Made by a program: the position numbers and the translations under genes. 35,638 nucleotides of DNA from Pirellulales bacterium (GTDB lineage Bacteria; Planctomycetota; Planctomycetia; Pirellulales; JAEUIK01). The notes beneath the pieces were generated by a model. The model had not been told where the DNA came from, ran no database searches, and was given only the letters and a program-made list of their open reading frames with translations. This document shows, piece after piece, positions 1-7,950 of this stretch (the stretch's first letter is position 1; each line of letters opens with the position of its first letter). The stretch covers positions 1 to 35,638 of the forward strand of contig JAIESQ010000155.1 of NCBI GenBank assembly GCA_019745975.1. Reading direction: 5' to 3'.

Positions 1-48
1 CGAAAAATCATCCAACTGACCGAAAGCCTCTTAGCTCTGGCTGCTTGA
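1..48 (+). CDS. C-terminal tail of an unidentified protein (partial)
   Basis: The first frame of the window is open from base 1 to a TGA at 46-48 and gives 15 residues ending in LTESLLALAA. It reads like the end of an amphipathic helix and could be the last codons of a gene that begins left of the window. It is too short to identify, and chance is a real alternative. Confidence 0.35.
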   Translation, partial: RKIIQLTESLLALAA

Positions 49-120
49 TACAGCAACGGTTCTCAGAAAGTGCAGTCGTCGCTTTTAAGATGACTTTGGT
101 CCGACCCATTTAGCATCATG

Positions 121-126
121 AGGAGG
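121..126 (+). promoter_or_regulatory. Shine-Dalgarno that sets the start of the first full gene
   Basis: A perfect AGGAGG lies 6 nt before the ATG at 133. The upstream in-frame ATG at 118 overlaps this element and has no comparable site, so 133 is the better start. Confidence 0.7.
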
Positions 127-132
127 CCTGTG

Positions 133-678
133 ATGCGGGGGCAGCAACTCATCTATCGAAGTCTCGATGCGCTCGGTCCAGTGCAACGATTGATCGAAGA
201 GGCAACCGATGCGCTGAGCGAGCAGTCGCAAGCGATCATCCGCAATACTCCGCTGGCCGAAATTGCCGGCGCTGCGGCGGGCGTCGGAGCCGGTGCGGCG
301 ACTGGCGCCGTGGTATTGTCGGCCGCCGCGGCTGGCGGAACCACGGGAGCTGCGGCACTAACATCCGGGTTGGCGACCGCTGGCGCAGTCGTTGGCGGAG
401 GCATGACTGCGGGCATCGCCGTAGTGGCGGCCCCGGCAGTGCTGTTCGGAGTCGGCGCTTATGCCGTAACCGCGCACCTCCTAAAGAAGCGCAAGATGAA
501 AGCGCTGAAGGAGGCGCTGCTAAAAGAGTGCATCACCAAACAAGATGCGATTCAGAATGAGCTAAATAGACAGACTATGGCCAACGCGGAGCGAGTCAAA
601 CGGCTCGAAGGCATCTTAGCGGAACTTCGGGGTGCGATCCGCAATCTCAAAATCGACACGGCCGTGGAGGCAGCCTGA
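133..678 (+). CDS. Gly/Ala-rich membrane protein with C-terminal coiled coil, unknown function
   Basis: The protein has 181 aa from the ATG at 133. A polar amphipathic N-terminus (about residues 1-45) is followed by a long Gly/Ala/Val stretch (about 45-120) with closely spaced small residues, which looks like glycine-zipper membrane hairpins. A basic KKRKMK cluster follows, then a charged helix rich in heptad leucines that should form a coiled coil. It overlaps the next gene by one base (TGATG), so the two are almost certainly co-translated and may form a complex. I do not recognise the family. Glycine-zipper segments occur in pore-forming and membrane-inserting proteins, but no function can be assigned. 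Confidence 0.7.
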   Translation: MRGQQLIYRSLDALGPVQRLIEEATDALSEQSQAIIRNTPLAEIAGAAAGVGAGAATGAVVLSAAAAGGTTGAAALTSGLATAGAVVGGGMTAGIAVVAAPAVLFGVGAYAVTAHLLKKRKMKALKEALLKECITKQDAIQNELNRQTMANAERVKRLEGILAELRGAIRNLKIDTAVEAA

Positions 679-2069
679 TGGCGGCTAGGGCCTACGATCA
701 CGACGACCTTGAACAAGCGTCGCTCAAAGTCGTCCGCCATCAACAAGCGCAAGCACGCGCGGCACTCGAGCAAGCGGCGGCGACCGCAGCCGCCGGCGAC
801 CAACTGATTTCCGAAGCGAGCGCGCTGTTGGGAGAATTGGGCGCATTACCGAGCTTGGAGGCGCACGATTTACAGCCCACGACACTTGGCACGCCATTCC
901 CCGCGCCAAAGCTGCGCAGTTGGGACGACATTTATCGCGACGCCCTCAACTTCGATCCGTCGTGCGTGGACGTTACCGATATCTTGCCGGCCGATGCGAT
1001 CGACGCCATCCTGGCCGAATTAGGACTGGTGGCCACCGAGTTCGATGACGCGGCGCAACCGGACGCCTACGACTACGTGGGGGCTGCGCTGGCGGGGACA
1101 TTGGCCGGCATCGCAAGCTTCTTTCTGGTGAATGTGCCGCGGCACCGCGGACTGCTCGGCACGGAAGGTGCAAAGGGTGGTTGGTTGTCGAACCAGGTGC
1201 GCGACCGCTTCGGTACACTGTTGCCGGACGAGACTATTCACGCACTTGAGCGGGATTTCCCGGTGCCTTTCGATCCCGCTACGAATTACGGCCTTGAGCT
1301 GGCCGTGCCGGGTCTGGGGCCGCGCTCACATAGGCTTCAATCGCTCGGGCACGATCCGATTCTGGGATGGGTTTTCGGCGTTGCCGACGTGCTGCGCGGC
1401 ACGTTCACGGCCATCGGGAGCGACGGGTCGCTGATCGTGCAATCGAGTCGCGGCTTTGATCCGCTGCTGGCAGGCCAGGGCATGTTTGTCGCGCTTTTCG
1501 AAGCGTTGGCAAAGGTGGGCGGACACCTGCTGTCGGATGTCGCTACGCCGGCAGGATTGCCGGCCCCCTTGATGCCACTGGCGGGATTCCTGCGATTCGG
1601 CCGCATCGGTCCGCGGCAGCGCACCATCGCGGAACTAGCGCGGGCGATGTACGCGTCCGGCTACGACTTTCGCCATTTTCTGGCGGGCTCGATCCCAACC
1701 GTCCTGATCGAAGTGCTGGTCCGCGGATTCTTCGTCGTGCGACGCTGGGGGCAGGAGACCGACGAGCTTGGAGCACTGCCAGCACTTCGCGGGCGCGCTT
1801 TGGGGCGAATGCTCTTCGTCGCACACGCCACATCCGCGGCGATCAATGCCGGCACGATTGCAGTGACGCAAAATCCGCTGCTGTTGAACTGGTCGCAGTG
1901 GCTAGCACTGCTGCGGTATTTGATGCCGGAAGCGTATCGCTTGGTCTACGGACATGCTGCCGCGCGCGAGGCACATTTGCAGGCATACGTTTCGCGCGGC
2001 TGGGACGATCTGCACGCTCGTGTGTCAGTCACACTCGGGGAAGTGAGTGCGCCGAAGTTTGTGATGTAG
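678..2069 (+). CDS. Hypothetical 463-aa protein, partner of the Gly/Ala-rich protein
   Basis: The ATG at 678 shares one base with the preceding stop codon and has a GGAGG at 666-670. The N-terminus (about residues 10-55) is an Ala/Gln/Glu-rich likely coiled coil. One clear hydrophobic segment lies at about 132-152, and weaker ones occur at about 340-355 and near 385-410. The middle is a globular-looking region with many Gly-Pro turns. I recognise no catalytic motif or family. The overlap with the upstream gene and the shared coiled-coil-plus-membrane character suggest that the two products work together at the membrane. Function is unknown. Confidence 0.75.
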   Translation: MAARAYDHDDLEQASLKVVRHQQAQARAALEQAAATAAAGDQLISEASALLGELGALPSLEAHDLQPTTLGTPFPAPKLRSWDDIYRDALNFDPSCVDVTDILPADAIDAILAELGLVATEFDDAAQPDAYDYVGAALAGTLAGIASFFLVNVPRHRGLLGTEGAKGGWLSNQVRDRFGTLLPDETIHALERDFPVPFDPATNYGLELAVPGLGPRSHRLQSLGHDPILGWVFGVADVLRGTFTAIGSDGSLIVQSSRGFDPLLAGQGMFVALFEALAKVGGHLLSDVATPAGLPAPLMPLAGFLRFGRIGPRQRTIAELARAMYASGYDFRHFLAGSIPTVLIEVLVRGFFVVRRWGQETDELGALPALRGRALGRMLFVAHATSAAINAGTIAVTQNPLLLNWSQWLALLRYLMPEAYRLVYGHAAAREAHLQAYVSRGWDDLHARVSVTLGEVSAPKFVM

Positions 2070-2072
2070 TAA

Positions 2073-2144
2073 GTGCGGGTTAACGTTGCGCACAACTTGG
2101 AATTCGACGAATCGCAATTCGTGATCGTGCGCATCGAGGACTAA
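2073..2144 (+). CDS. Possible 23-aa peptide
   Basis: A GTG-initiated ORF begins 3 nt after the stop of the 463-aa gene. It encodes an acidic, protein-like peptide with the segment NLEFDESQFVIVRIED and ends in TAA. It has no Shine-Dalgarno of its own and would depend on coupling to the upstream gene. Evidence is only position and composition. Confidence 0.25.
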   Translation: MRVNVAHNLEFDESQFVIVRIED

Positions 2145-2145
2145 G

Positions 2146-2322
2146 GTGGCGGATCGAAAGCGACTTGCGGATCTGATTGTTGACGCCCTGCGAACCGCTT
2201 CAACACCTCTACATGCGTATGAAATAGTTGAGTCCATTCGGGATTGGTGGCACGACGGTTCTTACGATACCTCTAGATTCGGTGGTCGCGGGGACATCTT
2301 GTCACGGAGCCGCGCGAGCTAG
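2146..2322 (+). CDS. Possible 58-aa small protein, C-terminus inside a repeat
   Basis: The GTG start at 2146 follows GAGGA (2136-2140) with a 5-nt spacer, one base after the stop of the 23-aa ORF. The product has an amphipathic helix (KRLADLIVDALRTA) and a Trp-Trp pair. The last few codons, including the TAG stop, lie in the 31-nt hairpin repeat at 2318-2348, so the repeat may have landed in and truncated a longer gene. No family is recognised. Confidence 0.35.
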   Translation: MADRKRLADLIVDALRTASTPLHAYEIVESIRDWWHDGSYDTSRFGGRGDILSRSRAS

Positions 2323-2348
2323 CGCGCGGAGCAAGCTCCGCGGCTAAC
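2318..2348 (+). repeat. 31-nt intergenic hairpin repeat, copy A
   Basis: The repeat runs GCTAGCGCG...CGGCTAAC, with inner arms CGCGGAGC and GCTCCGCG. The same 31 bases occur in inverted orientation at 30140-30170, and a variant lies at 30222-30252. It lies between the ends of the rightward gene set and the leftward exb operon, so it could also act as a bidirectional terminator or mRNA end. Confidence 0.75.
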
Positions 2349-2392
2349 TTGTTCCATCGCAGAGCGAACAACGGGACAGTCCCCGGCGCGTG

Positions 2393-2857
2393 CTACTCGT
2401 CGGCCGGGGCGGGGGCCGCGAACCGCAGGCGCTCGAAACCCGCCAGCCGGCAGCGGTCATAGAGGTCGATGGCCACGCCGAGCGGCACGTCGCCGTCGAT
2501 ATCGAGAATGACCGGCAGGCGCCGTTCGAGTGCCGCCAGTTTCGCGAGCGTGTCGTGCAGCTCCGCTGGTTCGCGACAGACGCGCGCGTTGAGTTGCCAA
2601 CGCGGCTGCCCATCAGCCAACGACAGTTTGATGACGATGGGCTCGAGCTCTTCGAGCTCGGGCGGGTCCTGCGGGGGATCGACGGCTTCCCCGGTAGCTC
2701 CAGAGGCTTTGAGTGGCGTAGGGAGCAGCGACTCGATGGCGCGGAAGTCAGTCGTGCAGACGAAAAACACCAGCAATAGAAAGACGACATCGATCATCGG
2801 CGTCATGTTGACGTCGAAATCGCGCTGACTGTCGCGGTGCAACTGCGGCGTACGCAT
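2393..2857 (-). CDS. exbD: ExbD/TolR-type biopolymer transport protein (second copy)
   Basis: The protein has 154 aa from the ATG at 2857. The frame stays open upstream, but that stretch crosses the 49-nt repeat and the other exbD gene, so it is not coding. The N-terminus has the ExbD signature: a short cytoplasmic part, then NMTPMIDVVFLLLVFF, a single membrane anchor whose Asp is the conserved proton-path residue, then a periplasmic domain of about 110 aa. ExbD works with ExbB to turn the proton gradient into movement of a TonB-like partner. It is the last gene of the leftward operon. It is more diverged than the upstream exbD, so the two could form a heteromeric stator-like pair. Confidence 0.9.
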   Translation of the reverse strand: MRTPQLHRDSQRDFDVNMTPMIDVVFLLLVFFVCTTDFRAIESLLPTPLKASGATGEAVDPPQDPPELEELEPIVIKLSLADGQPRWQLNARVCREPAELHDTLAKLAALERRLPVILDIDGDVPLGVAIDLYDRCRLAGFERLRFAAPAPADE

Positions 2858-2872
2858 CGGTGTCTTGAATGT

Positions 2873-2921
2873 TGTAGCCGGCCTTTGCGAGGCCGGTCCG
2901 GGGTCACAGACCCCGGCTACA
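2873..2921 (+). repeat. 49-nt double-hairpin repeat, copy 1
   Basis: The outer arms TGTAGCCGG and CCGGCTACA enclose two hairpins: CCGGCCT/AGGCCGG with a 5-nt loop, and CCGGGGTC/GACCCCGG with a 3-nt loop. It lies between the two exbD genes. The second copy is at 3401-3449 in the same orientation and differs at only three bases, all in loops. Confidence 0.85.
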
Positions 2922-2927
2922 GAATGT

Positions 2928-3347
2928 TTACTCGCGGGGGCGGACGGCGAACGTGACCTGCCAGACGCCCGCCTTGGTGCAGGCGACCAGGATCGGCGCG
3001 GCCCGGGCGTACGGGGCGGCGCGATCGCCACGGATGCGTACTTCGACGTCGGGGCCGGCCCGGCGCCGTTCCTGGCGGATCAGCTCTTCGAGCTGCGCAA
3101 GATCGACTTGGCGCCCGGCGGCCATGATTGAGCCATCGGGCAAGAGGTTGATCACCAGGCGGCGTTCGACATCGTGGGCACCGTCGGCCGCGCTGGCGGC
3201 GTCGGGCAGATCGAGCTCGAGCAGAACTTCCTGTTGCGCCAGGTGACTCGACACGATAAAGAAAATGATCAGCAGGAAAGAGATGTCGATCATCGGCGTC
3301 ATGTTGAAGGCGATCGCCGAGCGACGTTGGCTGGTCGGGGTGCGCAT
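2928..3347 (-). CDS. exbD: ExbD/TolR-type biopolymer transport protein (first copy)
   Basis: The protein has 139 aa, the usual ExbD length. Residues 14-36 contain FNMTPMIDISFLLIIFF, the membrane anchor with the conserved Asp. The remaining periplasmic domain ends in a typical beta/alpha pattern (VEVRIRGDRAAPYARAAPIL). It lies downstream of exbB with a 119-nt gap that contains a 49-nt hairpin repeat. It is expected to assemble with ExbB in the inner membrane. Two ExbD genes per ExbB suggest a mixed ExbD dimer, but this is inference. Confidence 0.92.
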   Translation of the reverse strand: MRTPTSQRRSAIAFNMTPMIDISFLLIIFFIVSSHLAQQEVLLELDLPDAASAADGAHDVERRLVINLLPDGSIMAAGRQVDLAQLEELIRQERRRAGPDVEVRIRGDRAAPYARAAPILVACTKAGVWQVTFAVRPRE

Positions 3348-3400
3348 CGCGCCGAGGCTCCGAACTAGTCTGGCGAACCCTTAGACCACCGTGGGTGGAT

Positions 3401-3449
3401 TGTAGCCGGCCTCTGTGAGGCCGGTCCGGGGTCGCAGACCCCGGCTACA
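3401..3449 (+). repeat. 49-nt double-hairpin repeat, copy 2
   Basis: This copy matches the one at 2873-2921 at 46 of 49 positions, with both stems unchanged. It lies in the gap between exbB and the first exbD, inside the presumed transcript, where it could act as an mRNA-processing or attenuation element. Confidence 0.85.
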
Positions 3450-3466
3450 GTATGCTCTGCGAACCG

Positions 3467-4129
3467 TTAGACGACGGAAGCGCGGGGGGGCGGTAGCGGC
3501 GCGGCGCGCCCCGGTTGTCGACGGAGCGGAGCGGTCGCCTGCTGCGCTTGCGCTGTGACTTCGGCGAACAGTTGCTCGACGCGGCTGCGAAACCAGGCGA
3601 AGACACCCAGCGTGGGGATCGCCACGATCAGACCTTCGACCGTGGTGACCAGCGCCAGGTAGATGCCTTCGGCCAGGTCGGCGGCGCGGGCGGCTCCTTG
3701 CGACTGGGCCACTTCGCGAAAGGCGACTACCATGCCGATCACCGTCCCCAGCAGCCCGAGCATGGGCGCCAGGTTGGCGATGACGGAGAGATACTCGACT
3801 TTGCGCATCAGCCGCGCGCTTTGTTCGGCGGCGGCGTCTTCCATGGCTTTTTCGGCGATCGGCCAACCGGCGTCGGCCTCGTTCAAGCCGGCCGCGAGCA
3901 CGTGACCCAGCACACTCGGCTGCAGCTTGCATTGCTGGATCGCGGGCGTGATCTGACCGGCAGCCAATTGCTCGCGCACGCGCGCTGCGAGCCCGTCGGG
4001 CATGAGCACCGTCGCGCGCAAAGTGATGGCTTGTTCGATGGCCAGGGCCAGCGCCGCGATGGAGAGGATGAGAATCAGGTAGCCGACCGTGCCGCCGGCC
4101 AAGGCGATGTCCCAGAAATCGTGCGTCAC
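3467..4129 (-). CDS. exbB: ExbB/TolQ/MotA-family proton channel protein
   Basis: The GTG at 4129 overlaps the stop of the upstream gene (GTGA, 4 nt), which sets a 220-aa product. The longer open frame begins inside the neighbour and is not used. There are three membrane segments: about residues 14-36, then the hallmark pair at about 115-138 (NLAPMLGLLGTVIGMVVAF) and 158-180 (ALVTTVEGLIVAIPTLGVF). The Thr and small residues in the last two line the channel in this family. The C-terminus is a Pro/Arg-rich cytoplasmic tail. It forms the ion channel of an ExbBD unit with the two downstream ExbD proteins. Confidence 0.93.
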   Translation of the reverse strand: MTHDFWDIALAGGTVGYLILILSIAALALAIEQAITLRATVLMPDGLAARVREQLAAGQITPAIQQCKLQPSVLGHVLAAGLNEADAGWPIAEKAMEDAAAEQSARLMRKVEYLSVIANLAPMLGLLGTVIGMVVAFREVAQSQGAARAADLAEGIYLALVTTVEGLIVAIPTLGVFAWFRSRVEQLFAEVTAQAQQATAPLRRQPGRAAPLPPPRASVV

Positions 4130-5211
4130 GGCGGGGCCTCTTCCTTGGCACGCAGAGCGGCCAGGCGTGCTTTCGCGTCGCCTGCGGCGTCGAGGCGAGC
4201 ATACTCCGCAGCCACCCGCTGACACAACCGGATCGCTTCGTCCTGGTGGTCGGCGGCGGCCAGGGCGTCGGCCGCGGCGAGCATGCCGCGCGCGGCGAGG
4301 TTTCGTTGCTCAGGATAAAGGGCCGCAATTCGCAGCCAGGCCAGCGCGGCGCGGTCGTAAAGCTGGAGCCGCGAGGCACCGCGACCGACGAGCAACCAAC
4401 CGCCCGCCGACATCGGCATCGCTAGGCTTTCGAGCCGCGCCTGCAAGCCGTCGAGCACCTGGGGCGAGAGGGCGCTGAAGTGCAAACGATAGACTTGCAA
4501 ACTCGCCAACAACGTGGCTGGGCCCGCGGGGGTTTGGGCGAGTCGATTCAGCATGGCGACGGCATCTTGCTGGCGTGCGCCATCGAGGTGCCAACTGGCC
4601 GCGATGAGCTGCAGCGCCGGCGGTTTGTCGGCAACCAGCCACTCGGACGTGGCCGCTTGCATGTCGGCGGCGACGGTTTCTTCGATGGTTTTTTCGGAAC
4701 CGGCGTTGCGCGCCGGCTCCCAGGCCAGTGGCGCGACGTCGAGGTACCACGTATCGGGATCGGAAGCGACAAGGCCGGCAAGCAACCTGGCCGCGGCGGG
4801 CCAGTTGCCTAGTTCGCGCTGGCAGCGGGCGCTGGCGGCCAAGAGTTCGCGCCGCACCCAGGCGCGCTCTTCATGGGCCAGCGCCGCGCGGTATTTGTCT
4901 TCGGCGGCGGCGAACTCGTCCTGAGAGTAGAGTTTGTCCCCCTCCGCCTGTTGCGGTATGCGATTCGTTTCAACGCGCAGGACTTGCATGGCCGGGTATT
5001 CGACCTCGCGACCGCCGGCCACCCGCAGCCGCAGGCCGCGCCCCGTGAAATCAAGCACTTCGCCGGCGACACGCGTGCGCGCGTCGTTCTTCGAGGGACG
5101 GCCGAGGATCACGACATCTTCAGCCGCCGCGGCGACGGCGAGCCAGCAGACCAGCGCGGTTGAGAGCATCGCGGGCCTGGGGAGGCGCGCGATCGGCTGG
5201 CGATGTGTCAT
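4126..5211 (-). CDS. Secreted helical-repeat (TPR-like) protein of the Exb operon
   Basis: The protein has 361 aa. The N-terminus (about residues 1-30) is a signal peptide: basic start, hydrophobic core ALVCWLAVAAAA, Ala-rich cleavage region. Residues 31-85 look like a small beta domain (LGRPSKNDARTRVAGEVLDF). The rest is helix pairs with TPR-like spacing and composition, for example YSQDEFAAAEDKYRAALAHE. TPR proteins are protein-binding scaffolds, and a periplasmic one beside ExbBD recalls YbgF/CpoB of the Tol-Pal system, although similarity to that protein is not claimed. It overlaps exbB by 4 nt, and its start lies 7 nt after the vWA gene, so it is firmly in the operon. Confidence 0.8.
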   Translation of the reverse strand: MTHRQPIARLPRPAMLSTALVCWLAVAAAAEDVVILGRPSKNDARTRVAGEVLDFTGRGLRLRVAGGREVEYPAMQVLRVETNRIPQQAEGDKLYSQDEFAAAEDKYRAALAHEERAWVRRELLAASARCQRELGNWPAAARLLAGLVASDPDTWYLDVAPLAWEPARNAGSEKTIEETVAADMQAATSEWLVADKPPALQLIAASWHLDGARQQDAVAMLNRLAQTPAGPATLLASLQVYRLHFSALSPQVLDGLQARLESLAMPMSAGGWLLVGRGASRLQLYDRAALAWLRIAALYPEQRNLAARGMLAAADALAAADHQDEAIRLCQRVAAEYARLDAAGDAKARLAALRAKEEAPP

Positions 5212-5218
5212 GGCCCCC

Positions 5219-6229
5219 TCATTTCTCGCCCTGACGGCGGCTCAGCATGTCGACGTAGATATGCTGCCCGCCGTTTTCCCGCGCCAACCGCACCAGAAAG
5301 TTCTCCTGCCGCAAGTCGGGTCCGATGCCGAACTCGATGGTGTTGATTGAGGTGACGCCGCCGTTGAGCCGGCGGATTTTCTCTAGTTGTGCGGCATTCA
5401 GCGAGGGCTCGTCGGCGTCGGTCAAGAAGAAGATCACATCAGGCTGAAGTCTCAGCGCCAACAAAAGCGGGTCTTCGTGGTCGGTCGAACCATCGGCCGC
5501 GATGCCGGCAATGAACTTGCGAGCCAGCGCCTTGTTCTGATCGGTAGCGAAGACAAGCCGTCCGCGGCCGATGATGTCGAGCACCTCGGGCCGATTGTTG
5601 TAGAAGACGATCTGAAACTGGTGTTGCGGCTCGAGCCGATCGATGCTGGCCAGCAGCTCGATCTTGGCGGCGGCCAGCGACGACTGGCCCGAGCCCCCCA
5701 TGCTGCCCGATCGATCGAAGACGTAGACGAATTTGTAGCCCTCGCCTTGCACGCCGAACACGCCGGTACGTGCGCGTCCCTTGGTGACGCTGCGGCTGGC
5801 GGCAGGCCCGGCTGTCAGCCCGGTGGCTCCCGGCAGCGCGCCGCTCGCTGGGGCGCCGGGGCCGATCGTAGGAGCGGCCGGCTTGGTCACGGCGGGCAAG
5901 AGCGCGGTGGGGTCGCTGGGCGGGCCGTCGGCCAAGCCTGTCAGATCGGAAGCGGGCGCGGCGTTGCGCGAGGTGTCGAATTGTGGCTGGGCGTCACGGT
6001 CGGCTGCGTCGCCAGCCGCGTCGGCCTCGTCGGTGAAGTGCTCGTGCTGGTCGTCGGCGTGCTTGAGCGCCAGGCCCACGGTACGCACTTCTTCGTGGGC
6101 CGCGCCAGGAAGAGTATCGCGCAGCAGTATGGCCACGAGCAGCACCAGCAACCCGTGCGCGAGCACCGAGCCGAGCCACGCCGGCAAGGCGTAGCGACGG
6201 AGTTCAAGCTCGGAACGAATTGCGGTCAT
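5219..6229 (-). CDS. TonB-like membrane-anchored protein with von Willebrand A domain
   Basis: The protein has 336 aa from the ATG at 6229; a TTG at 6286 is in frame but less likely. A single membrane segment lies at about 17-36 (LGSVLAHGLLVLLVAILL), with a Ser/His pair placed as in TonB proteins that contact ExbB. A long Pro/Ala/Gly-rich spacer (about 45-150) follows. The vWA domain (about 160-330) keeps the MIDAS residues: DRSGS at 172-176, Thr249 in GSTD, and Asp271 in FFLTDADE. The architecture suggests that it is the energised partner of the ExbB/ExbD genes behind it, spanning the periplasm and binding a protein or envelope ligand through the vWA domain. The partner is unknown. Confidence 0.85.
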   Translation of the reverse strand: MTAIRSELELRRYALPAWLGSVLAHGLLVLLVAILLRDTLPGAAHEEVRTVGLALKHADDQHEHFTDEADAAGDAADRDAQPQFDTSRNAAPASDLTGLADGPPSDPTALLPAVTKPAAPTIGPGAPASGALPGATGLTAGPAASRSVTKGRARTGVFGVQGEGYKFVYVFDRSGSMGGSGQSSLAAAKIELLASIDRLEPQHQFQIVFYNNRPEVLDIIGRGRLVFATDQNKALARKFIAGIAADGSTDHEDPLLLALRLQPDVIFFLTDADEPSLNAAQLEKIRRLNGGVTSINTIEFGIGPDLRQENFLVRLARENGGQHIYVDMLSRRQGEK

Positions 6230-6316
6230 GGCCAGCCGCTGGCAGTCAAGCCGGCGCCGCGCTGGACGCAGGATTCGTCGACACAACTGAATCGTAGTCT
6301 TGCCGGCGATTTCAAG

Positions 6317-7567
6317 CTAATGCGCTTCGGCCGTCCGCGTCGCGGTCCGAGACACCAGGTCTTCCAGCGCGCGACACGCCCGCTCGACACCCTGTTCGTG
6401 GCGCATGCGCTCGGCGTACTCGGCACAACGGACCGCCACATCGGTGGACGCCAGCAAGCGGCGTATCTCGGTCTCGACGCGCGCGGGCTGATAGCTTTTT
6501 GGCGGCAGATTCGTCGACACACCGAGCCGGGCCAGTCGCAGGCTGTTGTTCGGCTGATCGTAGACCATGGGGACAGTGAGCTGCGGGACGCCGGCGGCCA
6601 ACGTGTAGGCGATGGTACCGATGCCGCCATGATGCACGTGCAGCGCCGCGCGGGGGAGCAGCCGCGCGAGGGGCGCGAAATTGACGACCAGGATCTCGGC
6701 AGACAGACCCGCGGGGACCAGATCGGCGTTGGGGGCGACGAAGACCGCTCGTCGACCAAGCCGGCGTGCCACATCCGCGGAAACCGCGAAGAAGTCGCGG
6801 ACTTCAGGTTTTTCGGCCGTTTGCGTGAAGACCAAGGGGGCCTCGCCGCTGTCGACAAACGCCGCCAACTCGTCGGCCAGCGGTGGTTGCTCCCGCTCCA
6901 GGACGAAGCCGGGTAGGGTCACGTTGGCCGGCCAGTCGGCTTGCGGCGCGGCAAACCACTCGGGAAAGAGCCCCAGGACGCAGTCGGGCGAATTCCACCA
7001 GTGTTTCATCATCCGCTTGGCGGGGGCGAGACCAAACTGCGCGCGAAAGCGGTTCGTTTGCGGAGCAAGAAAGCGGTCGGCAATCAGGTCGGCGAAGCGA
7101 TCGACAGCGCGCGGCAGGAACCGGGGGCACCAGGCGGGGAAGTCGGGCGAGTCGGCCGTGCTGCGCAGCCAGAGCGGCTGCAGGTGGACGGTCGCGGTCG
7201 GGATGCCGAGCACCTCTTGTGCGATGCGGGCACCGAAAGCGTAGCCCTGGCCGGCAACGACCGTCTGGGCCGGGATATATCGCTCGGCCAGGTATTCGTA
7301 GACCTGGGGAATCTTGTCGACAAGGATTTGCGCCATCGCGCGGCCTGCTTCTGCCGGCGATTGCGTTCGCTGCTGTAAGGCAAAATCCTGAAACTCGGCG
7401 GCGGTGAGCGTGGCGGCGAAGTTGAGCCCAGCCTCCTCGACCTGGCGCTGATAGTGTCCGTTGACCAGGAGCGTGACGTCGTGGCCGCGCTCGGACAGCG
7501 CCTTCCCCCAGACGATGAAAGGGAGCGTATCCCCGAGACTGCCCAGCGAAACAAAGAAGGCCTGCAC
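6317..7567 (-). CDS. GT1-family (UGT/MGT-like) glycosyltransferase, first paralogue
   Basis: The protein has 416 aa, the normal size for a GT-B fold enzyme of family GT1. The N-terminal Rossmann half begins with VSLGSLGDTLPF, the acceptor-side motif. The C-terminal donor-binding signature begins with HHGGIGTI near residue 312 and continues AAGVPQL and YDQPNNS. The start is a GTG at 7567. The family moves sugar from a nucleotide sugar to lipid, polyketide or sterol acceptors in the cytoplasm. It is collinear with the glycosyltransferase at 25976 over its whole length. It reads away from the synthase and is followed after 87 nt by the vWA gene, so it may head the Exb operon. Sugar and acceptor cannot be read from sequence. 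Confidence 0.9.
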   Translation of the reverse strand: MQAFFVSLGSLGDTLPFIVWGKALSERGHDVTLLVNGHYQRQVEEAGLNFAATLTAAEFQDFALQQRTQSPAEAGRAMAQILVDKIPQVYEYLAERYIPAQTVVAGQGYAFGARIAQEVLGIPTATVHLQPLWLRSTADSPDFPAWCPRFLPRAVDRFADLIADRFLAPQTNRFRAQFGLAPAKRMMKHWWNSPDCVLGLFPEWFAAPQADWPANVTLPGFVLEREQPPLADELAAFVDSGEAPLVFTQTAEKPEVRDFFAVSADVARRLGRRAVFVAPNADLVPAGLSAEILVVNFAPLARLLPRAALHVHHGGIGTIAYTLAAGVPQLTVPMVYDQPNNSLRLARLGVSTNLPPKSYQPARVETEIRRLLASTDVAVRCAEYAERMRHEQGVERACRALEDLVSRTATRTAEAH

Positions 7568-7743
7568 GCGGCGATTTCCAAGGCCAGCGAGTTGGCGGCG
7601 ACTCGCGGAAGCGGATTTGGGGAGATCAGCGTATCGGCTCGCCGCTTTGGGGTCGAGCGGGCGGGTGCGAACGCGTGTACGTCGCGAAGATTATTGATAG
7701 CTGCGCAGTGAATGATCCAACTGGAACATTCCAGAATAGGGCT

Positions 7744-7768
7744 CCCGGCCTTCCGCTGGTCGGCCGGG
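7744..7768. repeat. GC hairpin (CCCGGCC...GGCCGGG)
   Basis: Seven-base arms are separated by 11 nt (TTCCGCTGGTC). It looks like one of the intergenic hairpin repeats of this genome. It lies upstream of both divergent genes, so it is less likely to be a terminator. Confidence 0.5.
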
Positions 7769-7950
7769 GGTCATTTCTCCGCGCAGCGAGGAATAAAATG
7801 AAGTTCACAACAACATGCCGTGAATGATCGAAAAGCTAATTGACGGCGCGCAAAAGTGAAGTCATGATAATAGCCGGCCTTGCTTGTCGCACGCTTCCAT
7901 ACGAAGCGAAACTCGTTGTGCTGAAATAGGTTACGTGTGTTTGTTCGAGA

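Noticed and set aside
2373-2383. Small palindrome GGGACAGTCCC after the last exbD
   Set aside because: Too short to call as an operator or terminator on its own; probably part of a dispersed intergenic sequence.
2858-3031. N-terminal extension of the second ExbD frame
   Set aside because: Passes through the 49-nt repeat and into the other exbD gene; ExbD proteins begin shortly before the NMTPMID anchor, so the ATG at 2857 is right.
5387-6916. 509-aa rightward ORF
   Set aside because: Lies antisense to the vWA and glycosyltransferase genes, both of which have intact motifs. Low-complexity shadow.
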